A stretch of DNA of 64,000 nt. It comes from Mesorhizobium sp. LHD-90 (GTDB lineage Bacteria > Pseudomonadota > Alphaproteobacteria > Rhizobiales > Rhizobiaceae). The notes below the pieces were generated by a model. The model made no database searches and was not told where the DNA came from. It saw only the letters and a program-made list of their open reading frames with translations. The stretch spans positions 62,001 through 126,000 of the forward strand of contig NZ_JAVFVV010000017.1 of NCBI RefSeq assembly GCF_030929505.1. Reading direction: 5' to 3'. This document shows positions 44,254 through 52,663 of the stretch, piece after piece. Every line of letters begins with the position of its first letter. The stretch's first letter is position 1. The translations under genes were made by a program, and so were the position numbers.

Positions 44254-45048
44254 ATGCTTCAGGTTCGTGAAGCCAGCGTCGTCTTCCCGACATCCGACGG
44301 CCGGAGCGTCCAGGCGCTGGATCGGGTGTCGCTAGACCTGCCGCCGGATTCCATCGTGGTGGCAGTCGGCGCTTCCGGCTGCGGAAAGTCGACGCTGCTC
44401 AATGCGATCGCCGGCTTCCTGCCGCTGACCGAAGGCTCGATCAGGCTGGACGGCGAGCCGATCGAGGGCCCGGGCGGGGATCGCGGCGTCGTCTTCCAGA
44501 AGGACACGCTGTTGCCCTGGGCGTCCGTGGTCGACAATGTCGCGCTCGGCCTCAGATACAAGGGCGTGCCTAAGCGGGAGCGGCGCGAGCGCGCGCGTGC
44601 GCTTCTGCGCCTCGTCGGCCTGGCGGACTTCGCGGACAAGCCGCCCTACGAACTCTCCGGCGGCATGCGCCAGCGCGTCGGCATCGCGCGGGCGCTCGCC
44701 ACCGACCCCAAGATCCTGCTCATGGACGAGCCCTTCGGAGCCCTGGACAGCCTGACGCGCGAGACCATGCAGCAATTACTCGCCGGGATCTGGGCGCAGA
44801 CCGGCAAGCAGGTCCTCTTCATCACCCACTCGATCGAGGAGGCTTTGCTCCTCGGCACCACGATCGTGGTCATGTCGCCGCGGCCGGGCCGCATCGTGGC
44901 GCGCTTCGACGTCGATTTCGTGCGCGACTTCGCGAGCGCCCTCGAGATCGGACCGATCGTCTCGGGGCGGCGCTTCGTCGAGCTGCGCGAGGAGATCCGG
45001 GCGCTCATCCACAATCCTCCCCTTTCCCGACATGGAGCGCTGCAATGA
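44254..45048 (+). CDS. tauB: Taurine/sulfonate ABC transporter ATPase
   Basis: A 264-residue ATPase of the TauB/SsuB class: Walker [11 protein letters not shown]-loop FQKDTLLPW, signature [16 protein letters not shown], Walker [14 protein letters not shown]-loop THSIEEAL. I choose ATG 44254 because it follows GGAG and lies after the hairpin; a GTG at 44197 would place the hairpin inside the gene. Its stop overlaps the permease start (ATGA). It energises sulfonate uptake. Confidence 0.87.
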   Translation: MLQVREASVVFPTSDGRSVQALDRVSLDLPPDSIVVAVGASGCGKSTLLNAIAGFLPLTEGSIRLDGEPIEGPGGDRGVVFQKDTLLPWASVVDNVALGLRYKGVPKRERRERARALLRLVGLADFADKPPYELSGGMRQRVGIARALATDPKILLMDEPFGALDSLTRETMQQLLAGIWAQTGKQVLFITHSIEEALLLGTTIVVMSPRPGRIVARFDVDFVRDFASALEIGPIVSGRRFVELREEIRALIHNPPLSRHGALQ

Positions 45049-45893
45049 CGGTGACCACAGACCTGCCGCTCGAGCTTGCACCGGCAATCCGCAGCCGCCG
45101 GAACGCCCGGCCGGCCAAGCCGGCGGGCGAGAAAGGCACGCTGGCGATCGGCGTCGTAACCCTGGCCGTGCTGATCGGCTTCTGGTTCGCGGCCAGTCAC
45201 TTCGGGTGGGCCTCGCCGCTCTTCCTGCCATCGCCCGCGGAAGTCGCCACGCAGTTCCAGGCCGTCGTGCAGGACGGCTATGCCGGAGGAACCCTCCTCA
45301 CGCATCTCGCCTCGAGCCTGTGGCGGATCGGCATGGCCCTGGCCGTGGGAATAGTGGTCGGCGTCCCGCTCGGCCTGTCGATGGGAATGAACCGGTGGAT
45401 GCGCGGCGTCTTCAGCGTCCCGATCGATCTCTACTGGGGCCTGCCACCGCTGGCCTACCTGCCGCTGCTGATCATCTGGCTGGGGATCGACGAGACATCC
45501 AAGGTGCTGCTGCTCACGCTCTCCACCTTCGCGCCCATATGCTTTTCGGCCCAGGCAGGTGTGCGCTCGGTGCCGGTCGAGCGCATCAACGCAGCGCGCT
45601 CGCTGGGCGCCAGCCGCGCGCAACTGTTCACCAGCATCATCCTGCCGTCGGCCTTGCCGGAGATATTGACCGGCGTTCGCATCGCCATCGGCGCCGGCCT
45701 CGCCACGCTGGTGGCGGCGGAGCTGATCGCCGCCAGATCCGGCCTTGGCTACATGATCATGTCGGCGGCGAACTTCCTGGCCACCGACATCGTCTTCGTC
45801 GGGCTGATCGTCATCGCCGCACTCGCTTTCAGCCTTTCGGCGGGCATGCGCTGGCTGGAGCGCCGGCTCGTGCCCTGGAAGGGCAAGCTCTGA
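45045..45893 (+). CDS. tauC: Taurine/sulfonate ABC transporter permease
   Basis: A 282-residue inner-membrane permease of the TauC/SsuC class, with about six helices after a ~30-residue cytosolic N-terminus. The coupling motif [19 protein letters not shown] is typical, as is [19 protein letters not shown]. It overlaps tauB by four bases and is followed 33 bp later by the monooxygenase gene, so it is part of the same operon. Confidence 0.88.
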   Translation: MTVTTDLPLELAPAIRSRRNARPAKPAGEKGTLAIGVVTLAVLIGFWFAASHFGWASPLFLPSPAEVATQFQAVVQDGYAGGTLLTHLASSLWRIGMALAVGIVVGVPLGLSMGMNRWMRGVFSVPIDLYWGLPPLAYLPLLIIWLGIDETSKVLLLTLSTFAPICFSAQAGVRSVPVERINAARSLGASRAQLFTSIILPSALPEILTGVRIAIGAGLATLVAAELIAARSGLGYMIMSAANFLATDIVFVGLIVIAALAFSLSAGMRWLERRLVPWKGKL

Positions 45894-45926
45894 TTTCCGA
45901 ATTTCCAGACCAAGAGGAACTTTCCC

Positions 45927-47099
45927 ATGTCGAACACGCGCGCGCCGGATCTCTACTGGTATCTGCCCACGCATGGCGATGGCCCCTATCTCGGCACGGA
46001 CGAGCGCCATCGGCCGGCGACGCTGGGCTATCTGAGCGAGATCGCGAGAGCCGCCGACCGGTTCGGCTTCAAGGGCGTGCTGCTGCCGACGGGAACGCGC
46101 TGCGAGGACGCGTGGATCATCGCGGCGGCCTTGATACCGCAGACACAACGATTGCGCTTCCTCGTGGCGCTCAGGCCGGGCAGCGGAACGCCGGCGCTGT
46201 TCGCCCGCCATGCCGCGACCCTGGACCGCATCTCGGGCGGCCGTGTGCTGGTCAACGTCGTCACCGGCGCCGATCCGGCCGATCTGGCAGGCGACGGCAA
46301 CAAGCTCTCGCACGACGAACGCTACGCCCAGACCGACGAATTCCTGACCATCTGGCGGCGCATATTGTCGGGCGAGCCGGCGGATTTCGAAGGCAAGTAT
46401 CTTTCCGCCCACGGCACCGACATTTCCTTTGCGCCGGTCCAGCGGCCGTATCCGCCGCTTTGGTTCGGCGGATCGTCGGACGCGGGCATCGAGGTCGCGG
46501 CAAAACACATCGACGTCTATCTGAGTTGGGGCGAGCCGGTCGAACAGCTCAAGGAGAAGTTCGATCGCGTGCGGGCACGCGCCGCGGCCTTGGGGCGCAG
46601 CGTTCGCTTCGGCCTGCGCATCAACCTGATCGTCCGCGAGACCGAGGAGGAGGCCTGGGCGGCCGCCGACCGTCTCATCAGCCGCGTGACGGACGATCTC
46701 GTCGCCGAGGCTCAGCACCAGTTCACCAAAGTGTCGGAATCCGTCGGCCAGAAGCGCATTTCCGCGCTTCATCAAGGCCGCCGCGACAGGCTGGTGGTTG
46801 CGCCCAATCTATGGGCCGGCCTTGGCCTGGTCCGGGGTGGAGCGGGAACCGCCCTGGTTGGCAGCGCCGAAAACGTCGCCGCGCGCATCCGTGAATATCA
46901 GGCGATCGGCGTCGAGACCTTCATCACCTCCGCCTATCCGCACCTGGAGGAAATCTTCAACGTCTCGGAACTGCTGTTCCCGGCGCTTGGCATCGAGGGA
47001 GAGGCGGCGCCGGCGGAACAGGGTTGGGACCTCGAATTCGGGCGCGGGGGTGCGCCAGGTGCCGTCGTTTCGGCACCACGGCAGCAGGCTGCCGGGTAA
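45927..47099 (+). CDS. ssuD: FMNH2-dependent alkanesulfonate monooxygenase
   Basis: A 390-residue flavin-dependent monooxygenase releasing sulfite from alkanesulfonates. SsuD-type features include [14 protein letters not shown] near the N-terminus, [15 protein letters not shown] with the conserved Cys, [23 protein letters not shown] and [21 protein letters not shown] precedes the ATG. It depends on FMNH2 from a separate reductase (SsuE), which is not in this window. The last ~20 residues after EFGRG are unlike the family and may reflect the repeat-rich sequence that follows. Confidence 0.9.
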   Translation: MSNTRAPDLYWYLPTHGDGPYLGTDERHRPATLGYLSEIARAADRFGFKGVLLPTGTRCEDAWIIAAALIPQTQRLRFLVALRPGSGTPALFARHAATLDRISGGRVLVNVVTGADPADLAGDGNKLSHDERYAQTDEFLTIWRRILSGEPADFEGKYLSAHGTDISFAPVQRPYPPLWFGGSSDAGIEVAAKHIDVYLSWGEPVEQLKEKFDRVRARAAALGRSVRFGLRINLIVRETEEEAWAAADRLISRVTDDLVAEAQHQFTKVSESVGQKRISALHQGRRDRLVVAPNLWAGLGLVRGGAGTALVGSAENVAARIREYQAIGVETFITSAYPHLEEIFNVSELLFPALGIEGEAAPAEQGWDLEFGRGGAPGAVVSAPRQQAAG

Positions 47100-47544
47100 G
47101 AGGCAGGGCTGTCGGCTTCGTCGCAACCGGCGACCATCAGGCGTCCCATCCAGGACGTTCGCCTTGGCCGGGACCACGCCAGCGACGCGGCGGCGGCGGA
47201 TCGCCGAGGTATTTGGCGGGGAGACGGCGTCGGCGTGTTGGTAGTTGAAGCGGTAATAGCAGGTGACCCGGCGCAGAAGTTCGTACCGCCCATCGGAAAT
47301 GTCGGCTTCGCGCCGCACATTGGCCTTTGAGAGAGCATTTGCCGCTTCCTGAAAGCAGACATCGCTGACGACGACATTGTCGGTCGGGGTTGCGCCAAAT
47401 TCCAACGTTCACACGTTGGGTCAGCAACGTCGTGATCCGACCCCGGCTTTCGCGTGTCTACCCGTCCCGCCCGCGGTGTTGCAGCGCACTTCGGGAAGAG
47501 GTAAAATCGCGGTAGGCTGCATAGTATGCCGAGGAGCACCTGAT
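47100..47544. other. Degenerate intergenic region
   Basis: No intact gene. It includes the NUDIX 3' fragment (47171-47244) and low-quality frames on both strands. The sequence between 47245 and 47520 shows nothing I can assign. Confidence 0.4.
47171..47244 (+). pseudogene. 3' fragment of a NUDIX gene
   Basis: Encodes GTTPATRRRRIAEVFGGETA followed by SACW and a stop, nearly identical to the end of the NUDIX protein at 42244-42783 (TTPATRRRIAEVFGGEPASA then YW). The DNA is also highly similar, with one extra codon. No NUDIX box lies upstream, so it is a detached 3' end. Confidence 0.75.
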
Positions 47545-47808
47545 ATGGCGGGGCGCGCGACGGTCCGCTGGCTGGCTCGCCTCACTCCAGTCGCTGGCCG
47601 CACCGTCAACGATCTCCTGAAGGTTCCACTGAGCCTCGATGTCTGGGAACGGGAAGCTGACGCCGTCGTGGCGGCCGTTTCCGAACAGACGATTGCCGAG
47701 CTCGAGCGCCGACGAATAGCTGGCGTCGAGCGCCTCCGTACGGTCACCGACTTGGAAAGTGGCACATCCAGCGCCGATCGCCTCGACGGGCAACCGGAGG
47801 GGCCCTGA
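47545..47808 (+). CDS. Free-standing prodomain-like small protein
   Basis: An 87-residue protein whose sequence parallels the N-terminus of the M14 carboxypeptidase that follows. RWLARLTPVAG, then NDLLKVPLSLDVWE here align with NFIARVTSSGP and GDVLRVPLGIDVWE there, and the spacing to the following helix (EQTIAELERRRIAGVERL) is the same. GAGGAG precedes ATG 47545. It has no signal peptide. It is 34 bp upstream of the peptidase gene. It may be an inhibitor or folding helper acting in trans; that is inference. Confidence 0.7.
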   Translation: MAGRATVRWLARLTPVAGRTVNDLLKVPLSLDVWEREADAVVAAVSEQTIAELERRRIAGVERLRTVTDLESGTSSADRLDGQPEGP

Positions 47809-47842
47809 TCAGGCTGGCTTTTGTCGAAGGAGGAATGGTCGC

Positions 47843-48982
47843 ATGAACTTCATCGCCAGGGTCACGTCTTCAGGACCGCAAAAGCCACTTGGGGACGTTC
47901 TTCGAGTGCCGCTGGGCATCGACGTTTGGGAGGTCAAGCCAGATCACCTGATCATTCGTGGAACCGAGGCCCAGTTGGACCGCCTGTCCAGCATGGGTTA
48001 CCTCGTTGAGCAGCTCGAGGATGTGGCGCGGCACTTGTCTACCTTCGCTGGAACCGAGGCGGCGGAGCAGTATCATTCGGCAGCCACGCTGGAGGAGGAG
48101 CTGCAGCAACTCGCGGAAGCGAAGCCGGACATCGCCCAGTTGATCGAGATCGGCCGAAGCATCGAGGGCCGGCCGATCCTGGCCTTGCGCATCGGCGACC
48201 GTCGCGGCGGTGTTCCCAAACTTCTCTTCATGGGTTGCCACCACGCGCGCGAGTGGATTGCCGTGGAAGTGCCCTTCCTGCTCGCCAAGGAACTGGTCGA
48301 GCGGGCTGACGAGGCGCCGATCGCAGGCTGGCTCACCGGTGGAGAAGTCTGGGTCGCCCCGATGGTCAACCCGGACGGCCATGAACACAGCCGGACGCAA
48401 GAGCGGCTTTGGCGCAAGAACCGCCGGAGGAACGACGACGGCTCGTTCGGCGTCGACCCGAACCGCAACTATGGCTACATGTGGGGAACTCTTGACGTTC
48501 CTACCTCCAGCCACGTGCCGAGTGATGAGACCTATGTCGGTCCGCGCGCCTTCTCCGAGCCGGAGACCCAAGCGGTCCGCGACCTGATCGGGTGCGAGCG
48601 CTTCGCCGGCGTGATCACCTATCACAGCTACTCTCAGCTCATACTCTATCCCTGGGGCTATGGGGAGAAGCCCATAGCGGACGTTCAGCATCGGGAGCAG
48701 ATGGTGGGGATGGCCGAAGAGATGCAAACCCTGATCCAGGGGGTGCATGGCAAGATCTACGTCCCGCAGCAATCTTCCGAGCTCTACCCAACCGCGGGCG
48801 ACACAACGGATTGGACCTACGGGACCTACGGCATACCGTCCTTCACGGTCGAACTCAGGCCGCAGACCTTCCAAGAAGGCGGTTTCATCCTGCCACCAGG
48901 CCAGATCCTGCCGACCTGGGAGGAGAACCGTCCGGCTGCATTCCGGTTCATCGAACAGACGTTGGCCGTACCTGTGGCATAG
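47843..48982 (+). CDS. M14 zinc carboxypeptidase
   Basis: A 379-residue M14 metallocarboxypeptidase. An N-terminal ~65-residue region resembles a propeptide. The peptidase domain has the zinc motif HHAREW (H and E), the third ligand in ITYHSYSQ, substrate-binding DPNRNYGY (Asn-Arg) and the catalytic Glu in TVELRP. No signal peptide is visible, which is unusual for a proenzyme-type carboxypeptidase. AAGGAGGAA precedes ATG 47843. It probably cotranscribes with the small prodomain-like gene. Confidence 0.9.
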   Translation: MNFIARVTSSGPQKPLGDVLRVPLGIDVWEVKPDHLIIRGTEAQLDRLSSMGYLVEQLEDVARHLSTFAGTEAAEQYHSAATLEEELQQLAEAKPDIAQLIEIGRSIEGRPILALRIGDRRGGVPKLLFMGCHHAREWIAVEVPFLLAKELVERADEAPIAGWLTGGEVWVAPMVNPDGHEHSRTQERLWRKNRRRNDDGSFGVDPNRNYGYMWGTLDVPTSSHVPSDETYVGPRAFSEPETQAVRDLIGCERFAGVITYHSYSQLILYPWGYGEKPIADVQHREQMVGMAEEMQTLIQGVHGKIYVPQQSSELYPTAGDTTDWTYGTYGIPSFTVELRPQTFQEGGFILPPGQILPTWEENRPAAFRFIEQTLAVPVA

Positions 48983-49351
48983 ATAGAGGCAGAGCGGAGG
49001 ACGGTGAAGGCTACAGATGGCCCGAGACGGAGTACGCGCCGCCTTTCAAAGCAGTTTTCCTCTGCTGCGACCTCGACCGGCGCTTCACGGCACCAGGAGG
49101 CAGCACCTACAAGGTCAGTGCGGGTTTATCAGGAAGACTGGTGGCTGTTCCGCAACCTGCCGAAAGCGCTCAAGCGGTTCGAGAGTGAGACTGGTATCAA
49201 GACGGAACTCGTCTGGGACATCCGTCTGTTTGCTATTGCATTGATTTGCCCGAATGCGGACCATCAGGTTTCGGCACCAACCAAGACATTCGGAGCTCAT
49301 ACCCAAAACGTCCGCTCTTGGTGCGGTGCGGACAAAAAAATCCCACCCCAA
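48983..49351. other. Intergenic region with gene remnants
   Basis: Contains a probable remnant of a binding-protein gene (49124-49222) and otherwise no supported coding sequence. The ECF41 promoter begins at its right edge. Confidence 0.4.
49124..49222 (+). pseudogene. Possible fragment of an ABC solute-binding protein gene
   Basis: The frame reads VYQEDWWLFRNLPKALKRFE, SETGIKTELVWDI, resembling the start of the mature part of family-1 extracellular solute-binding proteins. There is no signal peptide before it and the frame leaves the family afterwards. I regard it as a remnant with low confidence. Confidence 0.35.
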
Positions 49352-49378
49352 TGTCACACCGGCGCATCCCGTCTCGTC
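49352..49378 (+). promoter_or_regulatory. ECF41-type promoter
   Basis: TGTCACA (49352-49358), a 16-base spacer, then CGTC (49375-49378). This is exactly the published ECF41 consensus and lies 31 bp before the CMD gene, which is followed by the ECF41 sigma factor gene. Autoregulation of the pair is expected. Confidence 0.85.
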
Positions 49379-49409
49379 ATGGTGTCGTAACCTGTGAAAG
49401 GAACGACCA

Positions 49410-49883
49410 ATGACTGCCAAACTCGATCCGTTTGCCGCTGCGCCTGCGCTGATGAAGAGCTGGATGGGCGCCTCGCTCGCCATCGCCTCCAGCCTGGAGA
49501 CCAGCCTCGTTCACCTGGTGGAAATCCGCGCCTCGCAGATCAACGGCTGCGCCAACTGCCTCAACATGCACACGGCCTCCGCGCGCGAAAAGGGCGAGAC
49601 CGAGCAGTGCATCTACCTGCTCTCGGCCTGGCGCGAGGCGCCGTGCTACACCGACCGTGAGCGCGCCGCGCTCGGCTGGACCGATGCGCTGACAAGGCTC
49701 TCCGAAGGCCATACATATGAAACCGCCTACGCGACGCTGAGGGAAGAGTTTTCGGAGGAGGAGCAGGTGAAGCTGACGCTGATGATCAACATCATCAACG
49801 GCTGGAACCGGCTCGCCGTCGGCTTCGGCCTGTTCGTCGACCCAAAGGCGGTGAAAACCATCCAGGCCAAGGTGGCGGCCTGA
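49410..49883 (+). CDS. Carboxymuconolactone decarboxylase (AhpD-like) protein
   Basis: A 157-residue AhpD-fold protein. The redox-type CxxC is in NGCANCLNMHTASAREKG, including the conserved His. In this family such proteins act in thiol-disulfide exchange or peroxide defence. It has AAAGGAACG ahead of the ATG, and its stop overlaps the sigma-factor start (last base shared). The upstream ECF41 promoter and the sigma gene make it the probable main target of that sigma factor. Confidence 0.9.
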   Translation: MTAKLDPFAAAPALMKSWMGASLAIASSLETSLVHLVEIRASQINGCANCLNMHTASAREKGETEQCIYLLSAWREAPCYTDRERAALGWTDALTRLSEGHTYETAYATLREEFSEEEQVKLTLMINIINGWNRLAVGFGLFVDPKAVKTIQAKVAA

Positions 49884-50740
49884 TGGAAGAGGCGACGCAC
49901 ACCGACGCGGCGGCGAGTTTCGATCCGCTGCGCCAAAAGCTCATGCGCGTCGCCTACCGCATGCTCGGCTCGGTGGCCGACGCCGAGGATGTCGTGCAGG
50001 AGGCCTTCATCCGCTGGATGGGGGCCGACCGCGCGGCGGTGCGCGAGCCCGAGGCTTTTCTGCGCCGCACGGTGACGCGGCTTTGCCTCGACCAGCTCAA
50101 ATCGGCGCGGCGCCGGCGCGAGACCTATGTCGGCCCGTGGCTCCCCGATCCGGTCGTCGAGGAGGACGAGGCGGAGGACGTCACCCTGCCGCTGATGCTG
50201 GCGCTGGAGCGGCTGTCGCCGCTGGAACGGGCCGCGTTCCTGCTGCACGACGTGTTCGGGCTGGAATTCGAGGAGGTGGCAAAAACCATCGGGCGCGACC
50301 CTGCCGCCTGCCGCCAGCTTGCCGCCCGCGCCCGCACCCATGTGCGCGAGGCGCGGCCGCGTTACCAACTCGACAAGAGGCATGGCATCGAGCTTGCGGA
50401 AGCGTTTTTCGCCGCCTCGCGCGGCGGCGACATGAAGGCGCTGGGCGCCATGCTGGCGGCCGACGTCAGCATGCACGCCGACGGTGGCGGCAAGCGCTCT
50501 GCCGCGATTGTGCCGTTCGTCGGTTTCGACGCGGTGATGGAGGTGCATGAACGCCTGGCCTCGCTGTTCAGGCAAAAGGGTTCGACGCTGGTGCGCGCCG
50601 GCTTCGTCAACGGCCTGCCCGGCTTCGTCACGCTGGAGGCCGACGGCGAGTTGCAGACCACGGCGCTGGAGATCGAGGACGGCAAGATCGCGGCGATCTA
50701 CGTGGTGCGCAATCCCGACAAGCTGAGGCATCTCCACTAG
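49883..50740 (+). CDS. ECF41-family sigma factor
   Basis: A 285-residue ECF sigma factor with a C-terminal SnoaL-like domain, the ECF41/SigJ architecture. Sigma region 2 is seen in LMRVAYRMLGSVADAEDVVQ, region 4 in LSPLERAAFLLHDVFGLEFE. The C-terminal ~110 residues include FFAASRGGDMKALGAMLAAD and the conserved-type NGLPGFVTLEADGE. In this group the C-terminal domain, not an anti-sigma factor, controls activity, and no anti-sigma gene is present here. It is translationally coupled to the CMD gene. Confidence 0.93.
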   Translation: MEEATHTDAAASFDPLRQKLMRVAYRMLGSVADAEDVVQEAFIRWMGADRAAVREPEAFLRRTVTRLCLDQLKSARRRRETYVGPWLPDPVVEEDEAEDVTLPLMLALERLSPLERAAFLLHDVFGLEFEEVAKTIGRDPAACRQLAARARTHVREARPRYQLDKRHGIELAEAFFAASRGGDMKALGAMLAADVSMHADGGGKRSAAIVPFVGFDAVMEVHERLASLFRQKGSTLVRAGFVNGLPGFVTLEADGELQTTALEIEDGKIAAIYVVRNPDKLRHLH

Positions 50741-50993
50741 CGCTTGTAGCCGTTCCCTTCACCACTCTTGAAATTTCAGCTCTGGCCGAGTGTCGTGCCC
50801 GGAGGTGAAGAGTCGTCCGCGCAAGGGACGAAAAGCCGACATATCTCAACCGGCGAACGCGCTGGGGATCAGGCAAGGCTGGACGCCAGGCGATGGCATT
50901 CGGAGATTGAACCGCCGAAGCCTTCTGCCGCAACTGGCAACATTTGCGCCTCGGAGCTATACTGGGGAGATACCACAGCCGCGATCAAACCAA

Positions 50994-51326
50994 ATGCAGT
51001 CCAAACAGAAAAGACGCATCTTTTTTCTTGTTCTTGCGCAACAAATTCGCTTGATGTGGCCCATTCTGTCCGGCCTGCTTGTTGTCATGGTCGGACTTGG
51101 ACTGGTGATTGGACGCTTGGAGAATTGGCGGATCGACGAGGCTCTCTACTTTACATTCGTCACCGGCCTTACGATCGGCTACGGAGATTTGACACCGGGA
51201 CGTTTCAGTTCGCGCTTGCTGGCCCTGGTCATCGGCTTCGCCGGCATCGTGCTGGCCGGTCTTGTTGTGGCCGTCAGCGTCCAGGCGCTGCGGGCGACGG
51301 AAATCGACCCCCCCGAAAAGAAGTAG
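50994..51326 (+). CDS. Small two-helix potassium channel
   Basis: A 110-residue protein with two membrane helices (about 19-40 and 74-95) flanking a pore loop with the selectivity filter TIGYGDL. This is the minimal K+ channel (ion_trans_2) layout, with a very short C-terminus and no regulatory RCK domain. Start ATG 50994 is chosen because it directly precedes a basic N-terminus; the frame is open upstream to 50790. A TATACT-like -10 lies near 50957. It is likely a homotetrameric channel; gating is unknown. Confidence 0.85.
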   Translation: MQSKQKRRIFFLVLAQQIRLMWPILSGLLVVMVGLGLVIGRLENWRIDEALYFTFVTGLTIGYGDLTPGRFSSRLLALVIGFAGIVLAGLVVAVSVQALRATEIDPPEKK

Positions 51327-51449
51327 CTTCGCCCCGATGCTCTGCCTCAAACAAGGTGGTTAGTGCTAAGCAAACTTGCCCTGAGAAGGGGAAATAGGAC
51401 GATCGCAGAAAACCAGCAGACGCCAGCTCCAACCCAACGGAAGTCCCTG

Positions 51450-52553
51450 ATGGTAGCCTTTGCCCCATTGCTCCAGGAAATCCGCCGCAACCCCGTTCTT
51501 TGGCTGTTGGTCGCTTTGCCTGTGCTATTCTTCACCCGGCTGATCGAGCCCGAAGCGCACACGCTGCTATTTGTGCTGTCCGTACTCACGATTGTGCCCC
51601 TGGCCGTGCTGCTGAGCCGCGCAACCGAGTCGGTCGCGGTCAAAACAGGCGACACCGTAGGCGGCCTTCTCAATGCCACGCTGGGCAACCTGACGGAGTT
51701 GATCATCGCACTGGCCGCGCTACGGGCCGGACAATACATGTTGGTAAAGGCATCCCTCGCCGGGGCGATCGTCACCAATACCCTGTTCATGTTGGGCGCG
51801 TCATTCCTGATTGGCGGCCTGAAGCACCATGTGCAGGAGTACAATCGGGTCAGTGCCCGCCTCCAGACAGGCCTTCTGTTTCTGGCCGCAATCGCCATGC
51901 TGACCCCGTCGCTTGTCCCGGATCCCGGTTCGGCGGCGGCATCGTCGTTCACGCAGAAATTGAGCGTGGGCCTGTCGGTGCTGCTCATCGGCACGTATGC
52001 GCTGGGCCTGGTATTCTCGCTCAAGTCGCATCGGGAGTTCTTTGGAGGAACGGATCACGCGGAGGCTGGCGGTGGCACGCTGCCGCTCCGCCTTGCACTG
52101 GCGACGCTGGCCGGCGTCACCGTGCTGGTGGCACTGGTGAGCGAGGTGTTCATCGAGTCGGTGCAGCAGGCCGCTGTCGCGTTCGGGATGAGCCCTGCTT
52201 TCGTGGGCTTCATCATCGTGGCACTGGTCGGGGGCGCCGCCGAGATGGCTTCGGCGTTTTCCGGCGCACGCAAGAACCGGCTGGACCTGAGCGTAGGCAT
52301 CGCCCTGGGAAGCTCATCTCAGATCGCGCTGTTCGTGGCTCCGGTGCTGGTACTTTTGAGCTACGTCATCGGACCTGCGCCGATGAACCTGCTATTCTGG
52401 CCGGGCGCGGTTGTCATGGTGCTCGTTTCCACGCTGACCGCGTTCCTGACGACCAGCAGCGGACGCTCGACCTGGTTCGTCGGGGTGCTCGTGCTGATGG
52501 TTTATCTGATTTTCGCCATGACGCTCTACCTCCTGCCTCCGGGCACGCAATGA
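51450..52553 (+). CDS. Calcium/proton exchanger (CaCA, Cax type)
   Basis: A 367-residue antiporter with about eleven helices in two related halves. The conserved repeats are GNLTELIIALAALRAGQ in the first half and GGAAEMASAFSGARKNRLDL, then SVGIALGSSSQIALFVAP, in the second, matching Cax/ChaA exchangers. An acidic loop between halves is short. ATG 51450 is preferred (GGAAG ahead); a GTG at 51363 is also in frame. It probably exports Ca2+ or Na+ in exchange for H+. It is downstream of the K+ channel on the same strand, suggesting an ion-homeostasis unit. Confidence 0.9.
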   Translation: MVAFAPLLQEIRRNPVLWLLVALPVLFFTRLIEPEAHTLLFVLSVLTIVPLAVLLSRATESVAVKTGDTVGGLLNATLGNLTELIIALAALRAGQYMLVKASLAGAIVTNTLFMLGASFLIGGLKHHVQEYNRVSARLQTGLLFLAAIAMLTPSLVPDPGSAAASSFTQKLSVGLSVLLIGTYALGLVFSLKSHREFFGGTDHAEAGGGTLPLRLALATLAGVTVLVALVSEVFIESVQQAAVAFGMSPAFVGFIIVALVGGAAEMASAFSGARKNRLDLSVGIALGSSSQIALFVAPVLVLLSYVIGPAPMNLLFWPGAVVMVLVSTLTAFLTTSSGRSTWFVGVLVLMVYLIFAMTLYLLPPGTQ

Positions 52554-52597
52554 AGCCGGCGGTCGAAGGGGTTTGAGACGCTAAGCAGAGTCGGCGT

Positions 52598-52658
52598 TTG
52601 GCCGCGGCGACCCCACCCGGCCGCTTCGCGGCCACCCTCCCTCAAGGGGGAGGGAAGC
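52598..52658. repeat. Single arm of palindromic repeat
   Basis: GGCCGCGGCGACCCCACCCG, the stem GGCCGCTTCGCGGCC and CCTCCCTCAAGGGGGAGGG form a copy, in inverse orientation, of the repeat at 7839-7895. It lies between convergent genes and may act as a terminator for both. Confidence 0.65.
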
Positions 52659-52663
52659 CCGCC

